A stretch of DNA of 64,000 bases from Coptis chinensis (GCA_015680905.1 CM027378.1:12877001-12941000), one strand, 5' to 3'; positions 36,760-48,780 are shown, counted from the stretch's first letter. The notes: a model not told the origin generated them from the letters alone. Numbers and translations are program-made.

Positions 36760-37849
36760 GTTCTCATAATTTGTATTAAAAAGTATCGGTTGGCCTATAC
36801 CGATACTCAACCTAGAAATCATGGTAAAGTCTAGTGGTGTGAACCCCAACTCCGCACAAGAAAAATGAAATGTATGAGTTGTATTCCACCATCTTTCTAC
36901 TAAAGCAATGACCACTACCCAATCAGCCTTCTCATAATCTACATCAACCAAAATACCCAAAGATGTATACAAAATACTATCTCTAAAATGGACAAACTCA
37001 TCCAAACTCTTAAGAACATTCCACCACTCTCTAACACCAAGTAAAGTCGATCTAACTCGGTAGTCAATAACTTGCTGATATTATGAAAAACAAATAATGC
37101 ATATAAGATAAATAATTAATTGATTCAAAACTAATTAATACATAATATTCAAAATATTTAATCAAAACTAATTAATTACCTGAGAATTAGACACTACACT
37201 CGACACGTGTTTTGTATCACGTGTAGAAGACACAACTTGCATATCAAGTGTTTCATCAGGATTAAATTGTCAATCGAAGTCGTTCATTTAATACTCAAGT
37301 ACATAGGGATGTCTATCAGTCGGCGCGACATCCTCGGCTTCTTCTCCCCTATCGTCTTCTACTTCCTCAAATTTTTCTACCTCTACATCATCGCCAATGT
37401 TGTTTGTGTACTGCCAATACTCATCATCATCACCGTCGAAAGGTTGAAAAGGATCCATATAAAATTTCAAGAGTTTAGGTAGGTTTTTGTTTTTTTAAAA
37501 TAAGGACAGGGTTTATCAATTGAGAGAAAAGTTAAAAATGAATGAACCGCGCGGTTTTGGTTTGGTATATAAAGACATAGCACGAGGTGTTCGATACACT
37601 GCGTGGTTTCTAGAAAACAGCGTGGGCTTGGGTTTCTGTGGCGCGGTTTTGCGAAAGCTGCGTGGACTATATGGCGCGGTTTTGCGAAAGCTGCATGGAC
37701 TATACGGCGCGGTTTATCCAAAATCGCATCATTTGATGTCAACTATTTGATATCGCTCTTGAAGTTGGTTGGTGTTGGTTTGGTTTGGTATTTGGTTTGG
37801 TTCAAATATTTGGTATTTTTTTGGTATCGCTCCTAAAGATGCGCTCTAA

Positions 37850-38035
37850 TAGTTAGCTGTTTCTAATACTAGTAACAATCAAAGGTAGTCGGTATTCGCC
37901 CCAGATTCTCAATATAGACTATAGCCATTACTTTGCAGATATTTTGAAATACTTTTGGTCCAGCGGGGAATGACTGTAAAGTAGTAGGGGATGTGTAAGG
38001 TGTAGAGAGAAGTGTATATGTAAACTGTAAAGAAA
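37850..38035. other. Intergenic, nothing recognised
   Basis: Short AT-rich stretch between the PMD transposon and the hAT fragment. Confidence 0.4.
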
Positions 38036-38645
38036 TCAGGTGCAGCTTCGAGAAAGAAAAAGGAAGATGAAAAACCTTGGTTCATTACGTGTCTCAAAAA
38101 GGATGATGCCCAGCTCATTGGAGAGAAGAAGAATGATGAAGAATTGTAATAAATCCTCTTTTGCGTCTGTAGTTTGTAGCCTTAAAAATTCATGCTCCAC
38201 CATCCTAAAAGGATATTCATGTACCATAATCATCTTGGCAATTATTTCTTTTATTAACTTTTTATCAAACTTGTAAGTAACTAAACTACCACTTTAATTT
38301 CATTAGCATCATAACCCAAAGGTTGTTGTTTAGGACCATTACCAGACTTACTAGCTTTCCAAATTACGTATGTCTTTTGGTGCCTAAGAAGGCTAGTGGT
38401 GGATCCTGTAACAACAACAAGCTTTTTAAAACAATGGTTGCACTTAGCCTTCTTTCGTCCATCCTCAGTTACTTCTTACAAATCTTCCCATGTTATTGAC
38501 GTCTTTATCTTGTTCGTAGTCTTTACAGATTCAACTTGATCAGTTCCATCATCACCACTTACGTTAATAACATTTTTTCGGCATCAACAACGCTATTAGT
38601 CGTTGAAGGAGGAACAGAATTTGAAGCCATTTGCTCGAGCGCCAT
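38036..38645 (-). pseudogene. hAT transposase fragment (BED zinc finger and start of core)
   Basis: From an ATG at 38645 the minus strand encodes MASNSVPPSTTNSVVDAE, then a BED-type zinc finger: TWEDL, a KKAKCNHCFKKL block and TTSLLRHQKTY. After a gap comes KMIMVHEYPFRMVEHEFLR, the conserved block at the start of the plant hAT (RICESLEEPER-like) transposase core. The final His/Cys pair of the finger is altered (HQKTY instead of HxxxC). A stop interrupts the finger region (GACTTGTAA context near 38480) and a frame change lies near 38580. The catalytic core and dimerisation domain are absent, so this is a 5' remnant. Upstream (38650-39250) no clear terminal repeat was found. Confidence 0.75.
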
Positions 38646-39503
38646 ATCTAGTTAAAACCAACATAGAAAATATAAGATTTTAAGAAAATAAAACCAAAAA
38701 AAAAACACATGGAACTAAACTAAATATCAAATATTAAACTTACAATTCAAAATTTTTGGTTTGAATCACAATCTAAGAAACCCTAACATAACAAAAACCA
38801 TAATGAAGTTGTACAGTTTAATTACAAAAAGAATATGAAAATAAGTTAGAAAGAAATGAAATTTACCCAATAAAAACAACTATGAGAATGATGAAATTGA
38901 AGTTCATTAGTTTTGAGATGAGTTGATTAATGATTAGCTTTGAGACAGTGTTAGTGGTGTTTGAGTTATAAGGTTTTTGAGAGCCGCCTCTAAGTTTTGG
39001 TGATTTGGAATGTGTTTTTAACTTTTGAAATCATGTGGCTATATTTTAGAGTTTTACCTTGTGGGTTAATATGTTTATGGGTCTGGGTATTTTTCTAGAT
39101 CATATATGATATATAGAAAAGAAAATTATTTAATAAAATAACGAGTAGCTCGCTCGCTCGCGAGCTACTCTACTCGAACTCGAAACAAGCCTAAAACTAA
39201 GCTCATATTTGACTCATATGTTTTCATGAGCGAGCACGAGCCAAGCACCAAGTCTCATGACCGGTCCTAATCGATGATGCAATACCATGATATTTAGGAA
39301 ATATCAACTTATCCCGACAATATCATGATATTTGGTGATATATCGAGGATATTTACAATTTTACACTTAAGAAATATTTCTTACATATCATTGCTATTTA
39401 CATATCGATTGCTGAAAAATCGATATATATCATTAGGATATTTTGTACTATGGTTTCATCTACACCTAACGTCCTAACCAACCTGCTACTTTTAATTCCA
39501 CAC
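38646..39503. other. Upstream region of the hAT remnant
   Basis: AT-rich. It contains a GCTCGCTCGCTCGCGAGC palindromic stretch near 39150-39170 and CGAGCACGAGCC-type repeats near 39230, possibly subterminal hAT sequence. No coding was recognised. Confidence 0.35.
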
Positions 39504-40203
39504 CCAACCCAGCCATGGATTGCTATCGTCCTGCCTTTTAAAAAGGTAGGACCATCCTACTCAATAAAAGACAAATAAAATTGACTAGTTACTTGGTAAA
39601 TGAATTTAACTCAAATTGATTTTTGAGTCTCCAACAGTCCAACCACATCTTCAGTCAAGCACCGCCGCCAACCATCCAACACCACCACCATTGAAAACCA
39701 CCGCCACCTACTACCGCCACCTCTCTCCTTTCTCATCTTCATTCTTTCTTTCACTTCTTTGTTCATTTTTTCAAACTCTTCTTCATTTGGTTTATCTTTT
39801 CCTATTTTCTTCTCTCTCTACCCCACCCACCACCACTACCAATGCTACTCACATGTTTATTTGTTCTGGAAATTTAAAAGTGAAGTTTTTTTTGTCCATG
39901 ATTTAGATCTCAAATTGGTGGATCTTTGTTGATGTTGTTCTCAAAGAGATTTCAATCTCAAATTAGTTATATTGTATGGTGGAGGTGGGGAATTGGGGAT
40001 TCATCTTTTGTTAAAAGACATAATATTAAAAAAATAATATAAATTATATGATTGACCGAATTCCGGTGGCTGAGCAGTGGGCTGTTGGATTTTCGATGTT
40101 TGTTTGGATAGGGAATAAAAGTGAGTCAACTCACTATTTTATGTTTTTTCAATAAGAGAAAGTCTTTTTTTTTTTTTTAGAGAGAGATAGGATGGCTGAA
40201 GCT

Positions 40204-40424
40204 TGTTGATGATTCTAGAAGTAATTCCAAGTTGGTGCACTTCCATATATGGACTGATTATATGTTTCCCTTATTGTAAAGATGTTTTCCTAGATTAGAG
40301 ATACACTCTTCTGGCATAGAGAGATTCGGTCCTAAACTTTAGGATCTCAACTATGTGAATCGGCTATTTATGCCCATGATCTTGCAGAGAAATATAAGTG
40401 AGTGTTATATTGTTTTTTTTGTCA
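40204..40424 (+). repeat. 5' LTR of copia A
   Basis: 221 bp, TGTTGATGAT to TTTGTCA, followed at once by the primer-binding site. The TSD AAGCT is immediately upstream. Confidence 0.92.
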
Positions 40425-41865
40425 TGGTATCAAAACCTCCAGTATTCACCATTAAAGAACAAACCTTCTGTATTGTTTGAACCACCATTGAAAAACTCAA
40501 CCACCATCAAAGAACCCATATGGCTCCCGACAAATCTGAATCCTCTACTCTCGAATCATCCACCCCAATAATCCATATCCAATCCGAAAACTCTGGCTTC
40601 CATGCCGGTGTTGTCCTCACTAAAGGTAACTATGATGTATGGTCCCAAATTAATATTGGAGATGCAAATCTCAAGGCGTGAGAAGCTCGAATATATTATG
40701 GGCAAAACTGACCCACCGAAGGAAACCGACGCTACCTATGCAAAGTGGTTTGCTAAAAATCAAAAGGTCAAGGGCTGGTTGCTAACCTCCATGTCACTAG
40801 CAATAATGAAGCGTTATCTGTGACTGCGTACCGGACGAGAGATCTAGAATGCTCTTGCCAAAGCATTCTATGATGGATCGGATGAGACACAACATTTCGC
40901 ACTAAATCAGCGTGCCTTCTCTACCAAACAAGTTGGTCGCCCTCTATCAACCTATTACGGTGAGCTTCTCGAAATTTTCCAAGAATTAGATTATCGTGAT
41001 AAAGTTATCATGAAGGATCCCGATGATATGATGTTCTCACATATAAGAAATTGGTCGCATAGTTGCAAGTGCACATCTTTCTAAGGGGCCTGGATGCAGA
41101 GTTCGAACATATCAGAGGTGAAGTTCTTCGGAAAAACCTAAAGTTGGGTCTCGACGACACATATGCCTATGTTCATCGGGATGTTGTATGTCGAGCTACT
41201 TTGAATATTGAACTAGACAATCCTGAGTCTTCCGCTTTGATAGTTCCCCGCACCAAGCCCCAGTCTCGACAATATGTTCCAAATATTGATTCTGACCAAG
41301 CACGATCACAGAAGGGTAGCTATGAGATAGCTGCTGCCAAACTTGAACGTCTGTGCACTCACTACGGTGAGATAGGACATACAAAGGCACAGTGTTATGA
41401 CTTGATTGGCTATCCATATTGGTGGGATACAGCGAAGGCACTACGCAAGCGCAATTCAAAGCTAGACCACGAAGCCTCTGTTGACATGGCCAAACCTCCT
41501 ACTGATGTTGCAGAAGCTTCCTCTTTGATTGCTACTTCAGGTAACATTGGTAAGGTTCTCCATACTTCTGCATCTGATAGTAGTAGTAATACATGGATAA
41601 TTGATTCCGGTGCTACGGATCACATGACCTTTGATAGTCAGCATGTTCAATCTATGAAGCAGTCCATAGAACATACAGTCTCTACCGCTAATGGCACTCC
41701 CTCACCTGTGATTGGAGAATGTTCAATTACTCTTTCACATAATTTGAATCTTGATTCTGTCTTAATTGTACCTTCCCTCAACCATAACTTATTATATGTT
41801 GCTTAAATAACCTGTGTGTTGCATTGTGTTATGATTTTCTGGCCTAACCTTTGTGTTTTTAAGGA

Positions 41866-42347
41866 TGTTTCGACCAAATATGATCAAAACACTAAGTGTT
41901 GATGAAAAAGACGAAGAACGTAGAAAAGTAATTAGAAAAATGATGGTGATCGGGGGAATGATGAGACTGTACCTTGCGGTTGCCTACGTATCCAAATTAT
42001 CAGTGGGATCAAGTCTCAAGAACGTAGTTCTGAATGAAAAATAGATTTGTATTTATATAGGTAGAGTAGAGAATCCTTGTAGTTCAAGTATTCTTGTAGC
42101 TTGAGTCATTGTGATAGAATATAACTCTCAACTGATAATTATCTCTTTGATAAGAAATGAATCTGGACATAAATCAATGTACATTAGTGGCAAGCCATGT
42201 GGCTAAGGTTCAGCCTTAGACACATGAGTTAATGGGCTTGTACATTGATCCATGGTATTGCAAATTGGGCTTTAGCCCTGTCGATTAAATGAATAAAATA
42301 GAGACTCATACCAATGGACGTTCGCCACGTAGGTGGGGGTCGAAACA
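41866..42347 (-). repeat. 3' LTR of the Tat-like element
   Basis: 482 bp. Its + strand reading starts TGTTTCGACC and ends GGTCGAAACA. The polypurine tract lies adjacent at 42348-42360. Confidence 0.93.
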
Positions 42348-44626
42348 CCGCCCCCTCTTTGTCAGGCGAACAAAGTTCACATGGCAAAGAAGAGAAAATA
42401 AATCACGGAAAACGTGAAATAATAAAAGAGGAAACGGAGTGTATAACAAAATGTCGTGTGAACGTAAAACGATAAGAAAATATACAATCGGAAAAAATTC
42501 GAAATTAGCGGAAATGAAAAAATCAAATTAACGATATCACGGGACGAATGATGTAGTTAAATAAAAACGGCCGAAAACGATAGATAGAATAATAAAGATG
42601 CACATAAATACAATTGCAAAAGAAATTGATTGGCGAAAATGTAATCGACGCTGTCCACGGATAACGCCAAATTTGAATGCGATGAAGCATGCCAACGGAA
42701 TAGCGATACTCGGATTATACCGTTGAAAATTAAATGTAGGAAAAATCCGCGAATTATCCGACGGAACGGACATAAATTGGCGAATTACTGTGAACGAAAT
42801 AAGAGGAATTCGATATGTCCGAAATAACGAAAAGATGTCACGTGAAAAGACTACAGAAACTAGGACTTCTAAATTAAATCCGGATTGGATAAGGCTTATC
42901 ATCAAGTCTTGCACATGAAGTCGGTTTGGCTAAACAGAATTACATACGGACGTAAACACTGACCAGCGTATATATTAAAAGATGAACACAGAGAAATACG
43001 TACTTAGCAGAAATCTTAGAGAAGAAAACACCACCGTGTTCTCCAAAGTATTAAACCATTGTGACAGGAAAAACCGTACGGTGTCGTCGCTCGTTTTGAA
43101 GACGAAAAAAGAAATGCATTGGTGGCATCTGAATGGCCTTTCAAGTTTATATAGGTTTAGTGGCGTGAGCACATGACCTGATGACATGATTCTCTAGCTT
43201 GAATTGTTGGTTGGACCTTGGTTGGGCCATTAAGCATTTGAATTGAAAAAAAATATATATATATAAATAGAAGGTGAGGGACGTGAGCAGCATGAAGTCG
43301 TTGTTATGCACATGCCTTACCGATTGAATTCCGAAATTGTAGGGGAAAGCTCACCGATTTAGAAACTCCCATTCATTGCAAACACCAAAGTGAATCTTAT
43401 CAGTGATGTTTTACTCGAAATCTTATCAAGACTACCTCACGCTTATCAGCGAGTCTCCCATCTTAAGTCAGTTTGGATGGAAGACTTATACACCGACAGA
43501 AAGACCGGACCAGCGCAAGGAAAGTATAAATAAAAGATAACGGAGAGACTCATCCAAACCCGCAGGTTCGACGAAGAAAAGCTGCGGTCTTATATCTGAT
43601 ACTCAACCTCGTCTTCTGTCGCCTCTACATCCAGGTAACCCCTCGCCTCATCGTCTTCTTCTCCGTCTTTTGTTTCGACTAGCAGGTACGTCGCGCGGTA
43701 TGCTGCTGTTGGTTTTTTTTTTTTTTTTTGTACGCATGGCCTGTTGAACTATGCTCCGGCTACTTGACTTCGCCCTTGAAGCAGATACCGACTTCTTACT
43801 TGCTGGCTAGCTCTTCGCTTCAGTAGAAACCGAATCGGTAAGGGCAGGAGTAGGTGCTTAGGCTCTTCAAGACCCCTATGTAAGGCAGTCACCAGGGGTT
43901 AAACTTCCTTGGACTAGGGATGGTGAAGGAAAGACTGAGCGTATTCGTAGAAAAGCTCTCGACCTTCAGCTGCTTCACCAGAAACCAATTCGTTTCTTAC
44001 TGGCTTGATAGCACTTCGACCGGGCTTTGGGGGGTAGGCTACAGCTGCAACAGGATCTAAAGTGACGCTCGATACGTTCCGCTAACTTTAGCTCATCTTG
44101 TCTTGTCTTGCTTATGCTTTCAGTTTATGCTTGCAGTTTCGGTCGACTCCTTGTGGGAGCCCTTAAGGGAGGTTAGCAAGCTAGTGATTTCATAAGCAAG
44201 GGCTGCTAACGGCGAGCGAAAGTCGGCAACAGAGTTCCCTCCTCCGCTTGCTTGCCTTCGGTATTGCTAACGCTAGCTTGAGTTATCAGTGTAATCCTTG
44301 GTTTGTTGAGAGCGTGCCGTTTAGGCTTATGTGGAAGCTCTGGAAGTGAAAACAGACGAAGTGGAAGAAGAAGCGCTGGCGGTTTCAAAAAGGAAACTTT
44401 AAACACGATATGGTGCATCTCTAGTAAAGGGGGGCATCATAACCGCACTTAACACCCTTGTCCAGTGCATGCGGAAAAATGAAATAACCCACAAGATACG
44501 GTGCAACACCAGCAAAGGAGGGGCACCGTACCTGTGTTACATTAATCTGGCCCAGTGAACCCGGTTTTTGAGCTTTCTGACCCGATTTTTGACCTATCTG
44601 ACTCGGTTTTTTGTTTGTTTTTTTGC

Positions 44627-44884
44627 AGATAGGACTAGTGTACTACACGGGCGAAAAATACTCGAGAAGAAAACTCGATAACGATCGCAGACTTGGTGAG
44701 GTGGAAAGAAGGTGACAGATACAGCGACTATCTAGAACCGCGTCGATGGTCGCTTAAGGAAATACAGAAAATACTAGGAGTCGAGAAATTTGAGATGGAT
44801 GAAGTGTACGAATTTGAAACGAAAGTCGAAGAAGATGAAGTAGTAATGACTTACACACAATTAAATTGCGGGAGTGTAATTTAA
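44627..44884 (+). other. Antisense open frame in the Tat-like element
   Basis: The + strand (antisense to pol) has a pyrimidine-rich acceptor TTTGTTTGTTTTTTTGCAG just before 44627, then an open frame to a TAA at 44882-44884. It includes IADLVRWKEGDRYSDYLEPR, RWSLKEIQKILGVEKF and an acidic tail. It sits between pol and the 3' LTR. Tat-lineage elements are known to carry an extra antisense ORF in this position. I recognise no domain. Confidence 0.45.
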
Positions 44885-44969
44885 GCAAAAAAATTGAGCA
44901 ATTATTTAGTTATTTTGAGCTGCCGAAGAAGACGGAGAAAAGTTCGGAGAATATGACAAAGCGGTGTCG

Positions 44970-45762
44970 GAAACAGATATGTTAGTATTTTATTTTTTCC
45001 AGTTAGCTTCAAATTTTGGTTAAGTCTGAAAGACTAACGAAAAAATTTGTATTTAAACCGTGAGGTTGAAACGGCGAATTACTTAACAAAAGATATTGAC
45101 GAAAAGTTTCGAACGGAAAGATCACAATGCCGTAGAAAAAATAATAATAAAGAAGCTGAATAAAGTTTTCACTTAGAAAGTTAACGTAATGCGAATTTTT
45201 GCCGCACGGAGAAACAATAGTTGTACGAGCCTCGGAAAGTTTCGCTCAGAAAGTTCGGCTTAATGCCTTAGAAAAAATAATGAAGTTGTCAAAAAAGTTC
45301 AGTCGGTAAATTTCTCGTAGAAAGATCAGCAGAATGCCTTCAAAAAAGTAATGAGGCTGACGGAAATTTTCACTCGGAAAATTTTTCGGAGAAAGATCGG
45401 CACAATGCCATAGAAAAAAATGATCAAGGAAAAATAGTTAACCGAAAGCTAAAGCCGGCGAATGCAATATATTTCGATAGTGGAAAATAGTTAACCGAAA
45501 GCGGAAAATAAAAGAACTGGATTGTAAAGGAAAGAATGATAGAGAATGTCGGGGTGACTATTCGAAAACCAATGGCTAAAGAAAAAGTGTCGTTCACCGT
45601 GGATGAACTCAAAAAATACTTTAAGCGGTGCCAATGATTATTGACAACATGAAACAGGTATGTTAGTATTTTTTTATAAGTTGTCGTAAAATTTTGGTTA
45701 AGTCTGAAAGACTGACGAAAAAATTTGTATTGTTGTCGCAGGTTGAAATGGCGGAATTACGA
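44970..45762 (+). repeat. Direct duplication of an exon-intron-exon block, Tat-like element
   Basis: Copy 1 (44970-45085) and copy 2 (45651-45762) share ATGTTAGTATTT, AAATTTTGGTTAAGTCTGAA, the AGACT-ACGAAAAAATTTGTAT block and GTTGAAA-GGCG-AATTAC. They are about 680 bp apart. Between and after them run weaker repeats of GGCACAATGCC-TAGAAAAAATAA type (about 45120-46100). Confidence 0.7.
45658..45741 (+). other. Candidate 84-bp intron in the antisense region of the Tat-like element
   Basis: GAAACAG|GTATGT opens and TTGTCGCAG|GTTGAAATGG closes an AT-rich 84-bp stretch on the + strand. Protein-like sequence lies on both sides (EKVSFTVDELKKYFKRCQ before, VEMAELRAKYSYKE after). A diverged copy of the same block lies at 44970-45085. 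Confidence 0.4.
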
Positions 45763-46440
45763 GCAAAATATAGTTACAAAGAGTCGACGGAGAAAAGTTT
45801 CGCGCAGAAAGATGTCAAGTAATGTCGTAAAAGAAATTAAATAATGAAGTTGTCGGAAAGTTTAACTCGGAAAGTTGTACTCAGAAAGTTCGGCACAAGG
45901 CCTTAGAAAAAATAAGGAAGATGAAGAAAGGTTTTGCTTAGGGTGATCGCGCCGCAATGCCGTAGAAGAAATAAAGAAGTCGGAGAAAAATTTTCGCTCA
46001 GAAAAATTGATGAAAAATGTGTCTCAGAAATATCGGCCCAATGCCTTAGAAGCCGACGGAAAGTTTCGTTGAGAAAGAGCGGCGCAATGCCTTAGAAAAA
46101 ATAATAAATGCGGAAGATAATTAACCGAAAGTGCTAAGCGAAGCGAATGCAGATTTCGAAGAAGAAAATGAAGATTTAATTGAGCGACCGTAAGATAATT
46201 GACAGAGACAAGTGATTAGGTAATTGTGTGAATGTAATACCATAGAGCTAAAACTTCTTTTGATGAAAAATAAATAAAAATAAAGTATGTGTTTGCTATT
46301 GAATGTTGTTGTTGTGATAGATAACATACCTGTGGAAAACTGACAATGTGGTTGATTTATATAGTTGAAATGAAATAGAACGAGATGCCCCCATCGTGAA
46401 AAAAAACGCCCCCAATGCATACTTAACATTGCAAAATTAG

Positions 46441-47641
46441 GCTAAGCGAGCATAAAAGCGTTCAAATTTAGGCGGACAAAGCTAAACGTGGTAACCTCGT
46501 CAGATTTTGTCGGAACAATAGTAACGAACTAAGCAAGCGTAAAAGCGTTCAAACTTAGACTGGCGAAGTTAAAAGTAGTAACTTCGTCAGATTTTGTCGT
46601 AGCGATAGTAATGAGTAAGCGAGCGTAAAAGCGTTCAACTTAGACTGACGAAATTAAACGTGGGAATTTCGTCAGATTTTATCGTAGCGATAGTAACGAC
46701 TAAGTGAGCGTAAAAGCGTTCAACTTAGACTGACGAAATTAAACGTGGTAATTTCATCAGATTTTGTCGTAGCGATAATAACGACTAAGCGAGCGTAAAA
46801 GCGTTCAACTTAGACTGACGAAATTAAACGTGGTAATTTCATCAGATTTTGTCGTAGCGATAATAACGACTAAGCGAGCGTAAAAGCGTTCAACTTAGAC
46901 TGACGAAATTAAACGTGGCAATTTCGTCAGATGTTATCGTAGCGATAGTAACGACTAAGCGAGCGTAAAAGCGTTCAAACTTAGACTGACAAAGCTAAAC
47001 GCGGTAACTTCGTCATATTTTGTCGTAGTAATAGTAATGAACTAAGCGAGCGTAAAAGCGTTCAACTTAGATTGACGAAATTTAAACATGGTAATTTCGC
47101 CATATTTTGTCGTAGTGATAGTAATGAACTAAGCGAGCGTAAAAGCGTTCAACTTAGACTGACGAAATTAAACGTGGTAATTTCGTCAGATTTTGTCGGA
47201 GCGATAGTAACGACTAAAGCGGCGTAAAGCCGTTCAACTTAGGACCGATCGAAATTAAACGTGGTAATTTCGTCCGATTTTGTTGTAGCGATAACGACTA
47301 AGCCGTAAAAAAAAAGCGTTCAACTTAGACCCATCGAAATTAAACGTGGTAATTTCGTCCGATTTTGTTGTAGCGATAGTAACGACTAAAAGGAAATGTA
47401 AAAGCGTTCAACTTAGGCCCGGCGAAATTAAACGCGGGTAATTTCGTCAGATTTTGTCGGAGCGATAGTAACGACTAAGCGAGTGTAAAAGCGTTCAACT
47501 TAGACTGACGAAATTAAATGTGGGAATTTCGTCAGATTTTATCGTAACGATAGTAACGACTAAGCGAGCGTAAAAGCGTTCAAACTTAGACTGATGAAGC
47601 TAAACGTGGTAACTTCGTCAGATTTTGTCGTAGCGATAATA
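46441..47641. repeat. 85-bp tandem array (about 14 units) in the Tat-like element
   Basis: Units are recognisable by GCGTAAAAGCGTTCAACTTA, recurring near 46450, 46536, 46621, 46705, 46790, 46875, 46959, 47045, 47130, 47217, 47300, 47396, 47479 and 47564. The period is about 85 bp, with slightly irregular units around 47215-47400. Each unit contains an inverted repeat, GACGAAATTA / TAATTTCGTC, around a 7-nt loop. Tandem arrays between pol and the 3' LTR are known in Tat/Ogre-lineage elements. Confidence 0.92.
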
Positions 47642-47744
47642 ATGTTGCGGTGGAAACAAAATGATACCATTAGAACTGAAGTGAAAGAAAGACTTTATTG
47701 AGCACCAAATCTTGAAAAGTGCAAAAATAATAACGGAAAAGAAA

Positions 47745-48780
47745 CTATTGAACTAGAAACAGACGAACAAATTTTTTGTCCGGTTTTTCGTTCAACTTGT
47801 TTATTTTGTCCGCTCCCTTAGTAAAATAATTTGTTGCGACGAGCCAGAAACGAACACTGTCAGGGGCTGTCGGAAATAAACCAACAATGTCAAGGCCCCA
47901 TTTCGCAAATGACCAAGGTTTATGGATTGGATGACGCTTCGTCACGGGAAGTTGACCCATATCATATATCATGTGTTTGACAAGGCACATACTTCTCGGA
48001 CAAACGCTTAACATCCTTTGGCATGTATGGCCACCAATACCATTGGGTCATTGCTATGTGAGCGAGACTTCGCCCCCGGGAGTGGTGTTCACATAGTCCT
48101 GAATGAATTTCTTCGAGGCCTAGTAAATTGTTAGCTTACGCAAACAACGGGATAGGATTGAGACTTGTCTTTCTTGTGATAGAGTTTCTAGTCATCAGGA
48201 ATTCCTGAGCATCGTCAGCTGCATGATCGTCGTCGGTAGATACCGAGACATTATCAGTGCTAAGCTCGTTGGAATCATCTTACAGCATAAGTGTTTAATC
48301 CAGTGTTGTCATAACAGTGACGACTTGATTTTCCACGGATAAATATGCGATAGAATCAGGATGCCTTATATCATAACGCGGATACTGTACAGTAATGATA
48401 GATGTAAAATTTCATGCAATTTGTTGAACGAAGTCTAAATAAACGTCCATTATATCATTGCGAGCCGCATATTATCATTCAAATTGGCTAACGACTAGCT
48501 TAAAATAATTAATCGTAACTTAGTCGCCCCCAGCTGAAGAGTTGTGCGTATACCACAAATGACAGTTTCGGACTCGGCCATATTATTTGACGCGTCAAAT
48601 CCCCAATGTAGAGACCTCTCAATTATGTCTTCATTCAGCTTCAAGATGACACAAACAAAACCGGTGGCAGACTTATTATGCGAACTATCGGTGTAAATCT
48701 AGCAAGTAGCTGATATATCCGATAAATATTTCAAGTCATCGCCCCCGGGAGGTAATGACAATTAGAGATCGACGTTTTCC
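47745..48780 (-). pseudogene. RNase H and integrase remnants of the Tat-like element
   Basis: An RNase H segment on the minus strand at about 48780-48520 shows the IYTDSS-type start, NNMAESE and related blocks. Further downstream come integrase zinc-region and core pieces (KRHPIHKPWSFAKWGLDIVG, DSVRFWLVATNYFTK). The order and sequence fit Ty3/gypsy. These are short broken remnants, and the rest of pol and gag was not recognised. Confidence 0.75.

Larger units (their letters stand above)
31611..37470 (-). pseudogene. Plant mobile domain (PMD) gene of the TIR transposon, split by a solo LTR
   Basis: This is a multi-segment minus-strand gene. The N-terminal segment (ATG at 37470 or 37458) is acidic (DGDDDEYW, EVEKFEEVEDDRGEEAED). 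A GT donor follows SNSQ near 37180, and a segment resuming near 37080 reads QQVIDYRVRSTLLGVREWWN. The PMD hallmark follows: VERWWNTTHTFHFSCAELGF and TMISRLSIGIGQP (about 36770-36920). Beyond the LTR insertion the domain continues with RAFLMFFIVHVLFPNGRSTV (33098-32814), then the IWFYEYFRCLCPKI and LPRFASWSGP block (32797-32477), which matches the PMD core. The C-terminus is a coiled-coil-like Gln/Glu/Arg-rich stretch ending KKRAK with a TAA at 31613-31611. At least one extra stop (after VLEY) and one frame change near 31740 add to the LTR disruption. PMD proteins (MAIL1/MAIN relatives) occur both as host genes and within plant transposons. Confidence 0.75.
31012..37846. mobile_element. TIR DNA transposon carrying a plant mobile domain gene
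   Basis: The ends are inverted. The left begins GAGCATATTTAGGAGAGACA and the reverse complement of the right begins GAGCGCATCTTTAGGAGCGA. Both are flanked by TAA (31009-31011 and 37847-37849). A TAA duplication with GAGC-type ends suggests the PIF/Harbinger superfamily, but no DDE transposase was found. Subterminal regions on both sides carry repeated GCGCGGTTTTG / CCGCGCGGT motifs (about 31165-31290 and 37545-37735). Without the nested solo LTR the element is about 3.26 kb. Its only recognised cargo is the minus-strand PMD gene. Confidence 0.75.

Noticed and set aside
41853-42044. 63-codon open frame
   Set aside because: It falls inside the LTR of the Tat-like element and recurs in the other LTR as non-coding sequence.
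46441-47641. Regular repeats considered as a CRISPR array
   Set aside because: There are no unique spacers between repeats. It is a head-to-tail satellite inside a plant retrotransposon.
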